This document shows positions 14,481-22,956 of a stretch of DNA of 64,000 nucleotides, one piece after another. A program made the position numbers and the translations under genes. Source of the stretch: Patescibacteria group bacterium (GTDB lineage: Bacteria; Patescibacteriota; Minisyncoccia; Phycocordibacterales; BOKC01); contig BOKC01000004.1 of assembly GCA_016860785.1 (NCBI GenBank), positions 19,111 through 83,110 of the forward strand, given 5' to 3'. The notes beneath the pieces were generated by a model. That model saw only the letters and a program-made list of their open reading frames with translations. It was not told the origin of the DNA and did no database searches. How positions within the stretch are numbered: the first letter of the stretch is position 1; every line of letters begins with the position of its first letter.

Positions 14481-14642
14481 CAAAACTAAAATTCCCCCGC
14501 TTCGGACGGAAGAATTTTAGTGGGGGTCATTTGAAAACATTTGCCCTATAAAATCATAGGTGGGTGCTCTCAACTCTACTCCGAGGAGTAGAGCAATTTG
14601 AACTCCCTGACAAATGTCATAGAGAATGTTTCAAACAACCCC
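14481..14642 (-). ncRNA. Candidate structured RNA, possibly 6S-like
   Basis: On the minus strand the RNA would begin GGGGTTGTTTGAAACATT at 14642, exactly 7 nt after a -10 box, and this 5' segment pairs with AATGTTTTCAAATGACCCC (14523-14541). Inside lie hairpins GACATTTGTC, CTCTACTCC/GGAGTAGAG (apical) and CCTATgattttATAGG. Closing stem, large bubble with a small hairpin and apical stem is the layout of 6S RNA. A terminator stem ACTAAAATTC / GAATTTTAGT ends it at about 14485, where GGGGG could compete for the CCCCC of the closing stem. No ORF covers it. Confidence 0.5.
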
Positions 14643-14648
14643 TTATAG

Positions 14649-14679
14649 ATTATACCAAAAACAAGAGAATTACTCCAAA
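14649..14679 (-). promoter_or_regulatory. Promoter of the candidate RNA at 14481-14642
   Basis: Minus strand: TTGGAG (14674-14679), 18-bp spacer, then TGG and a perfect TATAAT (14649-14654). It overlaps the last codons of ndk and points away from it. Confidence 0.6.
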
Positions 14680-15272
14680 ATCCCGTCTAGATTTACATCG
14701 TATGTGATTTGTTCCTGAACTAATCGATAATTTACGATTTCATTTCCGTCAAACCAAAGAGAAATTTCTTTTTGAGCTTCATCGGTTGAGCCAGAAGCGT
14801 GAATAAGATTTCTGATAGCTCGGCCGTCAGTGTCAGCCATTTGATATGAATCCAAAACAAAGTCACCTCTGATAGTTCCAACATCGCTTGAACGGGGTTC
14901 CGTGCCTCCAGTAATTTTTCGAACAACCTCAACCGCATGAGCGCCTTGCCAAACCATTGCCACAACTGGGCCGGATGTTAAATATTTTTTCAAATTTTCC
15001 AAAACTTTGTTGCCAACTTCCATCGGATCTGTTGAGGGAGGAGTTTGCCCTTTCTTCTCATAAGCCAAAATCGCCTTTTCACCAGTTTTTTGAATCCATT
15101 CCGGATCAACTGTGTAGTGAGCGTGAACTTGATCTTCTTTCGGCACCACAATTTTGAGCCCAACGAGCTTTAAGCCGATTCTTTCATATCGTCCAATAAT
15201 CTCGCCGATCAAAGTCCTCTGAATTCCATCGGGCTTAATTATAACTAGTGTTTTTTCTTTGCTTGGGTGCAT
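14670..15272 (-). CDS. ndk: Nucleoside diphosphate kinase, long form
   Basis: Transfers the gamma phosphate between nucleoside triphosphates and diphosphates through a phosphohistidine. The product has 200 residues against about 140-150 in most bacteria. TLVIIKPDGIQR opens it, and the catalytic His158 lies in NLIHASGS; RGDF and the GxxEP loop (GGTEPRSSD) are present. The extra length comes mainly from an insertion at about 55-95 (DPEWIQKTGEKA to LENLKKY). It ends the long translation block, 85 nt after map. Confidence 0.95.
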   Translation of the reverse strand: MHPSKEKTLVIIKPDGIQRTLIGEIIGRYERIGLKLVGLKIVVPKEDQVHAHYTVDPEWIQKTGEKAILAYEKKGQTPPSTDPMEVGNKVLENLKKYLTSGPVVAMVWQGAHAVEVVRKITGGTEPRSSDVGTIRGDFVLDSYQMADTDGRAIRNLIHASGSTDEAQKEISLWFDGNEIVNYRLVQEQITYDVNLDGILE

Positions 15273-15357
15273 AGTAAATTAATTTGTAGCTAACAGTCTG
15301 TAGTTGATAATGCAAAAAGTATAGAAGAATTTACTAAAAATAGCAAAATCGCGAACT

Positions 15358-16122
15358 TCAACAAGTCAACACCTCCGGGCCTTTTTCGGTAATCGCAATT
15401 GTATGTTCAAAATGAGCGCAAAGGGATTTGTCTTTGGTGCTAATAGTAAATCCATCTTTTTCCAGAGAAATCTCACCACTGCCAAGACAAAGCATTGGCT
15501 CAATCGCTAAAACCATACCAATTTTTAGCTTCATGCCATTCCCCCTCCTTCCAGTATTCGGAATAAGCGGATCCTCATGGACCTTGTGACCAACACCGTG
15601 TCCGGCCAGTCCTTTTGCCAAATCAAAACCGTATTTTTTGGCTGTTTTCTCTATAGCAAAACCGATATCACCAACAAAGTTTCCTGATTTAGCTTCCTTA
15701 ATTCCAGTTTCAAGACATTCCCTTGTCGCCTTAAGTAAGAGCTGAGTTTCTTTTTGAATCTTGCCTATCGGAAAAGTTATTGCTGAATCTGTTATAAGAC
15801 CCAGATGATTAAGACCCATATCAACAGAAATAATATCCCCGTCTTTTAAAATTTTTTCGGGAGAAGGCAGGCCGTGGACCAATTCCTCATTTACTGAAAC
15901 GCAAAGGGTTGCCGGATATGGCCGGCCATTTTCTTCCGGGCAATAATTTAAAAACGCCGGTTTGTCGCCACCTTCATCTGCCAACCGAAAAGCTAAATCA
16001 TCAAGATCTTTGGTGCTAATTCCGGGTTTTGAGGCACTTTTTATCTTGGCAAGAATCCGAGCCAAACGTCGTCCGCCCTCCCGCAAAATTTCTATTTCCT
16101 CTTTGTTTTTTAAAATAGACAA
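15358..16122 (-). CDS. map: Methionine aminopeptidase, type I
   Basis: Removes the initiator methionine from nascent proteins. 254 residues of the pita-bread fold with substrate His in NEELVHGLP, metal ligands Asp in DIISVDMGL and ITDSAITF, His in GLAGHGVGHKVHE, and Glu residues in AIEPML and FEHTIAIT. The start is a TTG at 16122 (MSILKN); no ATG fits. It follows adk by 9 nt, the usual secY-adk-map order. Confidence 0.95.
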   Translation of the reverse strand: MSILKNKEEIEILREGGRRLARILAKIKSASKPGISTKDLDDLAFRLADEGGDKPAFLNYCPEENGRPYPATLCVSVNEELVHGLPSPEKILKDGDIISVDMGLNHLGLITDSAITFPIGKIQKETQLLLKATRECLETGIKEAKSGNFVGDIGFAIEKTAKKYGFDLAKGLAGHGVGHKVHEDPLIPNTGRRGNGMKLKIGMVLAIEPMLCLGSGEISLEKDGFTISTKDKSLCAHFEHTIAITEKGPEVLTC

Positions 16123-16131
16123 TTGGAAAAA

Positions 16132-16725
16132 TTAGATTCCGGATTTTTGAATTATTTCTTCGTAAACTTTCTCTATAGGTTGTTCGCCGTTAATCTCCAA
16201 AAGATTATAATCAGGATTATTCCTAAAGAAATCAACCGAGGGCGCCACCTCTTTTTCATACCAATCAAGACGGCTGTTTATGTATTCTTCGGTGTCATCT
16301 TTCCGGCCCCTTGATTTAAGTCTTTCCATAGACCAGTCGCGAGAAACATTTAAAGAAACCACAAACGGCTTGTCTAATTTGTAGAATTTCAAAGCCGAAT
16401 CCAAAACCGGCGCTTCATATGGTCTACGACACAAACCGTCAAGCACCAAATCTTCTTCACCAGTAAAATTTTCATTCAAATGACTCGTCCAAAGCCAGAC
16501 CGGCAAGAAAGCCGGTAGAAGTCCACCTTTGTCTATGATTTCTTTGGTCAGACGACTGGTATAACCGCCACTAATTATAAATTCCCTTATTTTTTGGCCG
16601 GTTTCTATGTAAATAACTTTCCGTCCTTGTTTATTTTCCAAAAAATCTATCAAGAGCTTGGCTTGTGTGCCTTTGCCAGAGCCAGACGGGCCAAAAAACA
16701 TGAAAGTTCGTGTTCGCATTTGCAT
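16132..16725 (-). CDS. adk: Adenylate kinase
   Basis: Converts ATP plus AMP to two ADP. 197 residues with P-loop GPSGSGKGTQ near the N-terminus, the AMP-binding segment ETGQKIREFI, LDGLCRRPYEAPVLD and the LID-region arginines (RLKSRGRKDD). The LID is short and lacks zinc-binding cysteines. It starts 3 nt after secY, within the spc-type cluster. Confidence 0.9.
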   Translation of the reverse strand: MQMRTRTFMFFGPSGSGKGTQAKLLIDFLENKQGRKVIYIETGQKIREFIISGGYTSRLTKEIIDKGGLLPAFLPVWLWTSHLNENFTGEEDLVLDGLCRRPYEAPVLDSALKFYKLDKPFVVSLNVSRDWSMERLKSRGRKDDTEEYINSRLDWYEKEVAPSVDFFRNNPDYNLLEINGEQPIEKVYEEIIQKSGI

Positions 16726-16728
16726 CTT

Positions 16729-18000
16729 TTAATATTCTCTTGCTGTTATCTGGGCTTCGATTTTCTTTATCAAATCAATCACAACCGAAACAACAATCAG
16801 AAGGCCTGTGCCACCGATAGCAAAAGCGGTGATGTCGGTTAAAGCCACCATAACAAGGGGTAAAACAGCGATAATACCCAAAAACGAAGCGCCAACCAAA
16901 GTCAGGCGAGTTAAAATCTTTCCAACATAAGAAGAAGTGTTTTCTCCGGGACGAACTCCGGGGATAAAAGCTCCGCTCTTCTGCAAATGGGTCGCGGTCG
17001 TATTCGGGTCAAAAGTTACAGCAGTATAAAAATAGGTGAATAAGAAAACCAGACCAAAATAGACTGTCGCGTAAATCCACGGCTGTTCAACAATTCTCAA
17101 AAGAATTTGAGAAACATTTTGAACTGTCAAATTATCAATACTACCTAAAAAATTTAAGACCATTTGCGGGAAAAGAAGAATAGAGAGCGCAAAGATAATC
17201 GGAATTACTCCAGCTTGATTCAAACGTAGCGGTAAATAAGTTGAAACTCCACCAAAGACTCGAGAGCCCCTGATTCTCTTGCTATAAGTAATTGGGATTG
17301 GTCGCTCGGCTTCAGTAATAAAGACTACACCGTAAGTTATCGCTAGAGCGGCAACAAAAGCGGCAAGATAAATTGGTAATTGCGATATTTCGAAAGTAAA
17401 CAAAAGCTGGGTAATAGTTGAAGGTAAGACGGCGACAATACCGGCAAAAATTAATATTGAAACTCCATTGCCAATACCAAATTCCGAAATTAATTCGCCA
17501 ATCCACATAAGCAAAATTGAACCGGCGGCAATAATCAAAACGTTCACTGACTGATCAGTTAAAGTCATTTCTGCAAGCACGCCCTGTGAGCGAAGAAAAG
17601 CCAAAAAACCAAAACCCTGAATGAAAGCAAGAGGCACGGTCAAAAATCTTGAATACTGATTAAATTTTTTCCTGCCCGCGTCCCCCTCCTCCTGATACAT
17701 GGCTTTAAGTTTGGGCGACATAATGGTCAGAAGCTGCATAATAATAGAAGCGGTAATATAAGGCGAAACACCAAGCATCACAATCGAAAGATTGGCCAAA
17801 CCACCACCGGAAAAAATGTTCAAAAGACCCAGAAATTGATTGTCAGAAAAAAACCTCTCTAACTGAAAAGCGTCAACTCCGGGAATGGGGATGGATGCCA
17901 GCATCCTGAAGACTACTAAAGCCCCAAGGACAAAAAATATTCTTTTTCTCAAAATCCTATCTTGGAAGATGAGTTTTAACTTTGTGCTAAATCCACTCAT
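16729..18000 (-). CDS. secY: Preprotein translocase subunit SecY
   Basis: Central channel of the Sec translocon in the cytoplasmic membrane. 423 residues with ten predicted helices. Typical segments are IPIPGVDAFQLE, the plug-region GGGLANLSIVMLGVSPYITASI, and the cytoplasmic loops KRIRGSRVFGG and the C-terminal RPGENTSSYVGKILTRLTLVGA. It lies 4 nt after rplO. It would export the many signal-bearing proteins encoded later in this window. Confidence 0.98.
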   Translation of the reverse strand: MSGFSTKLKLIFQDRILRKRIFFVLGALVVFRMLASIPIPGVDAFQLERFFSDNQFLGLLNIFSGGGLANLSIVMLGVSPYITASIIMQLLTIMSPKLKAMYQEEGDAGRKKFNQYSRFLTVPLAFIQGFGFLAFLRSQGVLAEMTLTDQSVNVLIIAAGSILLMWIGELISEFGIGNGVSILIFAGIVAVLPSTITQLLFTFEISQLPIYLAAFVAALAITYGVVFITEAERPIPITYSKRIRGSRVFGGVSTYLPLRLNQAGVIPIIFALSILLFPQMVLNFLGSIDNLTVQNVSQILLRIVEQPWIYATVYFGLVFLFTYFYTAVTFDPNTTATHLQKSGAFIPGVRPGENTSSYVGKILTRLTLVGASFLGIIAVLPLVMVALTDITAFAIGGTGLLIVVSVVIDLIKKIEAQITAREY

Positions 18001-18004
18001 ATTT

Positions 18005-18433
18005 TTATTTTACCTCGCCTCCGGCTTTCTCAATTGCAGACTTTGCAGAACTGGAAAACAAACATCCGGACAGAACAATCTTTTTAGTTAGTTTACCATC
18101 AGACAAGACTTTTACTCCAATCGCCAAATCTTTTCTGGTAATCAAATTTTTCTTAGATAAAGAATCAGGACTAACCTCTTCGCCAGATGAAAAATTATCT
18201 TCTATATCTTGTAGAGAAATAATTACAGGCTTAATCTGAAAACTCTTGAATCTATAACCTCTTTTTTTAGGCAAACGCTTTATCAAATCTCTAACTTCCG
18301 GTCTTAATTTGCGACCGGCTCGAGCTTTTTGCCCCTTCATACCACGACCGGAAGTTTTTCCTCTCTTACCTCCACGTCCAACCTGACGGGATTTTTTGTT
18401 TTTGGTTTTTGGTTTTAAGTTGTGTAACTGCAT
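18005..18433 (-). CDS. rplO: 50S ribosomal protein L15
   Basis: 142 residues. The glycine/arginine-rich N-terminus (RGGKRGKTSGRGMKGQKARAG) and the C-terminal SAIEKAGGEVK are characteristic. It directly follows rpsE at 21 nt: rpmD (bL30), which normally sits between them, is absent. Loss of bL30 is a reported trait of the candidate phyla radiation. Confidence 0.97.
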   Translation of the reverse strand: MQLHNLKPKTKNKKSRQVGRGGKRGKTSGRGMKGQKARAGRKLRPEVRDLIKRLPKKRGYRFKSFQIKPVIISLQDIEDNFSSGEEVSPDSLSKKNLITRKDLAIGVKVLSDGKLTKKIVLSGCLFSSSAKSAIEKAGGEVK

Positions 18434-18454
18434 AGTGTTTAATTTATTTCAAAT

Positions 18455-19018
18455 CTAACCTTGAAACTGAACTAATGCTTCTATTGCCGCTTTGGCATTA
18501 TTTAGCTTATTTTTGCTACCGGAGACAACCTTAGAATTTATATTCTTTATTCCTGCCAATTCCACCACGTCTCGAACGGAGCTTCCGGCTAATATTCCTC
18601 TACCGGGAGCCGGCATCATTATCACTTTTGAGCTAGAAAATTTACCTTTTACCAAATGTGGAATAGAGGAGTCTTTGGTTAAAGATATATTTATCAAATT
18701 TTTCTTTGCATCTCTGTAAGCTTTTTCAATCGCAACCGGAGTATCATTTGACTTGCCAAGCCCGACACCGACTGATCCTTTTCTATTACCGGCAACTAAG
18801 GCCACACTAAAACTAAAGCGTCTTCCACCAGAAACAACTCTGGCAACCCTGCGGATCTCTATGATCTTCTGTTCAAATTCCGGCTTAGGTCGGCCGGCTT
18901 TTTCGAATTTGTCCGAACGGCGCCTTCTATTTTTTGCAAAGACCGGCTTGTCGGAACGCTGTTTGTTGTCTGCAACTTCAGCCCCTGCTTTTTCCTCTTT
19001 TTTTTCTTCTGTTTTCAT
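18455..19018 (-). CDS. rpsE: 30S ribosomal protein S5
   Basis: 187 residues, about 20 more than usual because of a charged N-terminal extension rich in Glu and Lys (TEEKKEEKAGAEVAD). The dsRBD-like core follows with RVARVVSGGRRFSFSVALV and GNRKGSVGVGLGK, then the C-domain with MPAPGRGILAGSSVR. S5 lines the mRNA entry of the 30S subunit. It is 17 nt after rplR. Confidence 0.97.
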   Translation of the reverse strand: MKTEEKKEEKAGAEVADNKQRSDKPVFAKNRRRRSDKFEKAGRPKPEFEQKIIEIRRVARVVSGGRRFSFSVALVAGNRKGSVGVGLGKSNDTPVAIEKAYRDAKKNLINISLTKDSSIPHLVKGKFSSSKVIMMPAPGRGILAGSSVRDVVELAGIKNINSKVVSGSKNKLNNAKAAIEALVQFQG

Positions 19019-19035
19019 AATCTTTAAAAAACAAA

Positions 19036-19374
19036 TTAAAATTCTAGACCACCCTCTCTCAACCCTTCTGCTAAAGCCTTGATTTTACCACCAAACAAAT
19101 AACCTCCTCTATCAAAAACTATCTTTGTAATTTTCTTTTCTTTAGCTTTCTCGGCCAACAATTTGCCGGCTTGTTTGGCTCTTTCGGTAGGATTCTTACC
19201 TTCAACATTCTTAGTGTGAATAGCTACCAATGTCTCTCCGGTTTTATCATCAATGACTTGAGCGTAGATAGAAGTGTTGGATCGAAACACACTGACCCGT
19301 GGTCGCTCTACCGTGCCAAAAATTTTTGACCTTATTCTCTTTCTCCTTCTTTCTATCTTTGTTAAGACTTTCAT
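19036..19374 (-). CDS. rplR: 50S ribosomal protein L18
   Basis: 112 residues that bind 5S rRNA. Recognised by [24 protein letters not shown], the [14 protein letters not shown] strand pair and the C-terminal [26 protein letters not shown]. It lies between rplF (18 nt) and rpsE (17 nt) in spc order. Confidence 0.97.
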   Translation of the reverse strand: MKVLTKIERRRKRIRSKIFGTVERPRVSVFRSNTSIYAQVIDDKTGETLVAIHTKNVEGKNPTERAKQAGKLLAEKAKEKKITKIVFDRGGYLFGGKIKALAEGLREGGLEF

Positions 19375-19392
19375 AGCTTTGTTTAAAAATTT

Positions 19393-19926
19393 TTACGCAG
19401 ACTTCTTGCCTTGTTTTCTTCTAATCTGTTCTCCTTCGTAATGAATACCTTTTCCTTTGTAAGGTTCTGGTTTCTTAACATCTCTCACTTTAGCGGCAAA
19501 CTGCCCGACCATTTCTTTATCAATCCCGGAAATTTTTATTGAATCTTTTTCGGTCACAACATTTATCCCTCCAGGGATTTTTAACTCTACGGGATGAGAG
19601 AAACCAACGTTTAAGACAATGCTATCGCCCTTAACCTCCGCTTTAAATCCAATACCCTCTATTACGAGTTTTTTCTCAAAACCGGCGTTTACCCCACTTA
19701 CCATATTGGCAACATGAGAAGCGTAGGTTCCCCAGAGAACTTGGCTGAAATTATCTTTCTTTGCAGGTGTTAACTTTACCGAATTATCCTCAACAGAAAT
19801 TTTGATATTGTCGTTAAACTTTCTGGAAATCTCACCTTTTGGGCCCTTTACCAGCAAAAGACCGTCGTTTAAACTGACAGTGGTATTCTCCGGTATAGAA
19901 ATTGGTTTTTTTCCTATTCTGCTCAT
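19393..19926 (-). CDS. rplF: 50S ribosomal protein L6
   Basis: 177 residues from the ATG at 19926 (MSRIGKKPI), chosen because all L6 proteins start this way although the frame is open five codons further. Two L6 repeats are visible, ending in the conserved EPYKGKGIHYEGE and a lysine-rich tail. It binds 23S rRNA near the factor-binding site. Eight nt separate it from rpsH. Confidence 0.97.
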   Translation of the reverse strand: MSRIGKKPISIPENTTVSLNDGLLLVKGPKGEISRKFNDNIKISVEDNSVKLTPAKKDNFSQVLWGTYASHVANMVSGVNAGFEKKLVIEGIGFKAEVKGDSIVLNVGFSHPVELKIPGGINVVTEKDSIKISGIDKEMVGQFAAKVRDVKKPEPYKGKGIHYEGEQIRRKQGKKSA

Positions 19927-19934
19927 ATTTTTTA

Positions 19935-20327
19935 TTACCAAATTCGAAACAAGGCCTCGCCGCCGATATTTTCTTTAATAGCTTCTCTGTCTGCCATAAC
20001 TCCCTTGGGGGTCGTTAAAATCACGCGTCCAAAACCTTTTCTGACTGCCGCAATGTCCTTATTTTTCAAATACACCCTTCTTGAAAACTTGGAAACCCTT
20101 TCCGTACCTTTGACTTTCGGTTTTGAACCATCGTAAGAAATTTCAAATTCAATAGATCGGTCTCCGGGTTTTTTACCTTTCTGCGAAATCTTTTCTACAA
20201 AACCTTCTTTTTCAAGAACTTCCAACAAATTAAGCATTATTTTGGAATAAGAAACAGAAGCGTGCTTTTTCCCAGTTTGCGCCGCATTTTTAATTCTTAT
20301 TAATAAATCGGATATTGGATCAGTCAT
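19935..20327 (-). CDS. rpsH: 30S ribosomal protein S8
   Basis: 130 residues beginning MTDPISDLLIRIKNA, with the C-terminal segment where RVYLKNKDI and GVMADREAIKENIGGEALFRIW form the rRNA-binding fold. S8 binds helix 21 of 16S rRNA and in other bacteria represses its own operon. It lies 33 nt after rpsN. Confidence 0.97.
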   Translation of the reverse strand: MTDPISDLLIRIKNAAQTGKKHASVSYSKIMLNLLEVLEKEGFVEKISQKGKKPGDRSIEFEISYDGSKPKVKGTERVSKFSRRVYLKNKDIAAVRKGFGRVILTTPKGVMADREAIKENIGGEALFRIW

Positions 20328-20360
20328 TTTTTCAAATCTAGTGAAGAATAAATTAAAAAA

Positions 20361-20546
20361 TTACCAGCTTGATTTCTTAATCCCCGGTAAAACCCCTTCG
20401 TTCGCAAACTCCCTAAAACAAATTCGGCAGAGGTCAAAATCTCTCATATAACCCCTGCAACGACCGCACTTAAAACAACGCCGAACAGTTCGGGTTTGAA
20501 ACTTTGGTTTTTTCTTTGATTTTGCAATTTGGGCTTTAGTGGCCAT
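20361..20546 (-). CDS. rpsN: 30S ribosomal protein S14, zinc-ribbon type
   Basis: 61 residues with two CxxC pairs (CFKCGRC and CRICFREF) that bind zinc, the short form of S14. The C-terminus LPGIKKSSW is typical. It follows rplE after an unusually long gap of 155 nt that holds a CTAGGGTTTAGG repeat. Confidence 0.96.
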   Translation of the reverse strand: MATKAQIAKSKKKPKFQTRTVRRCFKCGRCRGYMRDFDLCRICFREFANEGVLPGIKKSSW

Positions 20547-20547
20547 G

Positions 20548-20600
20548 AGAACTAGGGTTTAGCGACTAGGGTTTAGGGTTTAGGAAAATTCAAAACACCT
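20548..20600. repeat. Telomere-like CTAGGGTTTAGGG repeat between rplE and rpsN
   Basis: Three near-copies of CTAGGGTTTAG in a row (20553-20582), followed by a reverse-oriented CCTAACCCTAATT (20598-20610). The 21-bp core is the same as at 39332-39352. The rest of the 155-nt gap shows no gene. Confidence 0.75.
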
Positions 20601-20701
20601 AACCCTAATTAAAATAGCTCTTGGTGAGCTTGTAAAAGAATAGCAAAAAACGATTTAAAGTCAAATCCAAGGGAGGGACTTGCCAAAAAGTTAAGTCCGC
20701 C

Positions 20702-21235
20702 CTACTTCTTAAAGGGTAGGCCAAGGTGTCTGAAAAAAGCTTCGGCTTCTGACTTATTTTTGGCTGTAGTTACAATCGTCACTGCCAAACCAAAAACATC
20801 CTTTATATCTTCATCAGAAGTTTCAGGAAAAATGGTGTGTTCTTTAATACCGATAGTCAAATTGCCTATATCGTCAAGAAAATCAGAGGAAATACCTTTG
20901 AAATCTTTGGAGCGGGGCAGGGCTATTCTGATAAATCTCTCCAAAAAATCTATCATTCTCTTACCCCTTAAAGTAATCTGGTAACCAACAATTTCACCTT
21001 GTCTTGATTTAAAATTAGCTATAGAAATCTTTGCTGGTCTAGGAGATGGTTTTTGACCAGTTATTTTTGCTAATCGATCTTCAATAACCTCAAGCTTCTT
21101 CTTGTCTTTTACAGATCCAACGCCGACACTCAAAACCACCTTCTCTAATCGAGGTGCTTGCATCTGACCTTGATAGCCCATAGCCGGCTTCAAAGCTTCA
21201 AAGGTCTTTTCCAATTTTTGCGCAATTTGAGTCAT
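20702..21235 (-). CDS. rplE: 50S ribosomal protein L5
   Basis: 177 residues. Hallmarks are PRLEKVVLSVGVGSVKDKKKLE, the ITGQKPSPRPAKISIANFKSRQGEIVG segment and the C-terminal GLAVTIVTTAKNKSEAEAFFRHLGLPF. L5 binds 5S rRNA and contacts the P-site tRNA. Ten nt separate it from rplX. Confidence 0.97.
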   Translation of the reverse strand: MTQIAQKLEKTFEALKPAMGYQGQMQAPRLEKVVLSVGVGSVKDKKKLEVIEDRLAKITGQKPSPRPAKISIANFKSRQGEIVGYQITLRGKRMIDFLERFIRIALPRSKDFKGISSDFLDDIGNLTIGIKEHTIFPETSDEDIKDVFGLAVTIVTTAKNKSEAEAFFRHLGLPFKK

Positions 21236-21245
21236 AATCTTTTAA

Positions 21246-21554
21246 CTAATCAATTAATTGCCCGCTTTTTTTGGCATATCTTTTCATTCGGCCATTTTCT
21301 GAACGTTTTCCGATTCTTGTAGGTTTCTGGCTTTTAGGATCCACAAACATAACATTGGAAATATGAATTGGCATACTTTTATCAACCATCTGCCCTTTTT
21401 GACCTTGTTTTTTTGGTCTTTGGTGCGACTTAAACAAGTTAAGGCCCGGGATAATTACTTTATTGTTGTCGGTTAAAACCCTTTCAACTTTTCCCGATTT
21501 TCCTTTATCTTTTCCGGTAATTATTTTTACTGTGTCTCCTTTTTTTATTTTCAT
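21246..21554 (-). CDS. rplX: 50S ribosomal protein L24
   Basis: 102 residues with the KOW motif at the N-terminus (MKIKKGDTVKIITGKDKGKSGKVERV) and IPGLNLFKSHQRPK. L24 is an assembly initiator at the tunnel exit side of 23S rRNA. It lies between rplN and rplE in spc order. Confidence 0.97.
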   Translation of the reverse strand: MKIKKGDTVKIITGKDKGKSGKVERVLTDNNKVIIPGLNLFKSHQRPKKQGQKGQMVDKSMPIHISNVMFVDPKSQKPTRIGKRSENGRMKRYAKKSGQLID

Positions 21555-21580
21555 ATTACAAATATTCTTGGCAACTTGTG

Positions 21581-21952
21581 TTATACGATTTCCGGTGCCA
21601 AAGAAACAATCTTTTGAAATCCTCTTTCACCTATCTCTCTTGGAATCGGACCGAATACGCGTCCGGCAATTGGCTCATTCTTCTCTTTCTCTAAAATAAC
21701 TACTGCATTATCATCAAAACACACATATGACCCGTCCGAGCGACGGTAGGGTTTCTTCTGCCTAACAACCACTGCTCTCAAAACATCCTTTTTCTTGACC
21801 GCCTTTCTTGGTTCGGCTTTCTGAACTGATAAAACCAAAACGTCTCCAATCTGCGCATATCTTCTTTTAGAACCACCTAAAATCTTAAAAACTCGGCCGA
21901 TTTTGGCGCCGGAATTGTCGGTGATATTTACAATTGAACGAGGTTGAAGCAT
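21581..21952 (-). CDS. rplN: 50S ribosomal protein L14
   Basis: 123 residues, start MLQPRSIVNITDNSGAKIGRV, with the YAQIGDVLVLSV and C-terminal VFGPIPREIGERGFQKIVSLAPEIV signatures. It contacts 16S rRNA at an intersubunit bridge. It opens the spc part of the block, 59 nt after rpsQ. Confidence 0.97.
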   Translation of the reverse strand: MLQPRSIVNITDNSGAKIGRVFKILGGSKRRYAQIGDVLVLSVQKAEPRKAVKKKDVLRAVVVRQKKPYRRSDGSYVCFDDNAVVILEKEKNEPIAGRVFGPIPREIGERGFQKIVSLAPEIV

Positions 21953-22011
21953 GTTTTAATTTTAAATTTCGGATTCTATGATTTGAAACCGGTGGTTTTA
22001 AACGACAGAAC

Positions 22012-22254
22012 TTAAATTACTTTGAAATGCTTGTCTTTACTAATTGGACGGCATTCTTCAATTGAAACCTTGTCTCCAATTTTTTTACTATTACCAGCAT
22101 CGTGGGCTTTAAACTTCTTGTTTATCTTAACGTATTTACCAAATTTAGGATGTTTAACAAAACGCTGAACTTTAACAACGATTGTGTCTTTCATTTTGTC
22201 TGAAACCACAACCCCAGACAAGACTTTCCTTTTTGTTGTTTTCTCTTGATCCAT
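22012..22254 (-). CDS. rpsQ: 30S ribosomal protein S17
   Basis: 80 residues from the ATG at 22254 (MDQEKTTKRK); an in-frame GTG lies two codons upstream. VLSGVVVSDKMKDTIVVKVQRFVKHPKFGKYVK and the GDKVSIEECRPISKDKHFKV end identify it. It is a primary 16S rRNA binder and follows rpmC by 5 nt. Confidence 0.96.
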   Translation of the reverse strand: MDQEKTTKRKVLSGVVVSDKMKDTIVVKVQRFVKHPKFGKYVKINKKFKAHDAGNSKKIGDKVSIEECRPISKDKHFKVI

Positions 22255-22259
22255 AAGCA

Positions 22260-22448
22260 CTATTTCTTAACATTAATCTCTCTTTGGTGCAACTCCGTAA
22301 GAATTCTGGCAATCTCTTTCCTCAAGTCCCGACCTTCTTTGGTATTTCTGATTTTTCCTCCGGCAATGTTAAAGCGAAAATTTCTCAAAGCTTCTTTTTT
22401 CTCCGCCAACATTTTTATTAATTCTTTTGTGTCTTGTTTAAACGCCAT
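22260..22448 (-). CDS. rpmC: 50S ribosomal protein L29
   Basis: 62 residues from the ATG at 22448; the longer open frame runs back into rplP and is not used. A helical hairpin with DTKELIKMLAEKKEALRNFRFNIAGG and REIARILTELHQRE. L29 sits at the tunnel exit next to L23. It starts 4 nt after rplP. Confidence 0.95.
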   Translation of the reverse strand: MAFKQDTKELIKMLAEKKEALRNFRFNIAGGKIRNTKEGRDLRKEIARILTELHQREINVKK

Positions 22449-22452
22449 AAAA

Positions 22453-22872
22453 TTACAAACGGCTGACCACCTTAGTTTTGACTGGTAATTTCGTACCACC
22501 CTTACGCAAAGCTTCAGCCGCAACTTCAGCAGAAACTCCATCAACCTCGAAAAGAATTCGTCCGGGCCTTATTTGGACCTGATATCCTTGAATGTCTCCC
22601 TTACCCTTACCCATCTTAACTTCAGCCGGTTTAGAGGTGAAGGGCATGTCAGGAAAAATACGAATCCACATTTTTCCGGTCTTGCCGATAGCTCGAGAGA
22701 TTGTTTTTCTGGCTGATTCTATTTGATTAGACCTGATGCGAGATGTGGTTGTCGCTTTCAGACCGAAAGAGCCGAAAGAGACTTCCGTTCCGCGAGTGGC
22801 AATTTTTACTTTTTTAGGATTTTCTCGAAAAGTGTGCCACTTTCTGTATTTTACTTTCTTTGGGAACAGCAT
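22453..22872 (-). CDS. rplP: 50S ribosomal protein L16
   Basis: 139 residues. MLFPKKVKYRKWH, the SFGSFGLKATTTSRIRSNQIESARKTISRA segment and PVKTKVV near the C-terminus are typical. L16 organises the A-site tRNA elbow region. Gap to rpsC 84 nt, with nothing recognisable in it. Confidence 0.97.
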   Translation of the reverse strand: MLFPKKVKYRKWHTFRENPKKVKIATRGTEVSFGSFGLKATTTSRIRSNQIESARKTISRAIGKTGKMWIRIFPDMPFTSKPAEVKMGKGKGDIQGYQVQIRPGRILFEVDGVSAEVAAEALRKGGTKLPVKTKVVSRL

Positions 22873-22956
22873 GATTTTTAAATTATTTTTATTACTCTAT
22901 TGGAAACAGTTGCTCTAAATAAATTCTGTGTAATGGTATCTCAAAACTACATTGGG

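Noticed and set aside
22449..22544. N-terminal extension of L29
   Set aside because: The frame is open into rplP, but L29 starts at MAFKQDTKEL; the extension overlaps L16 coding sequence.
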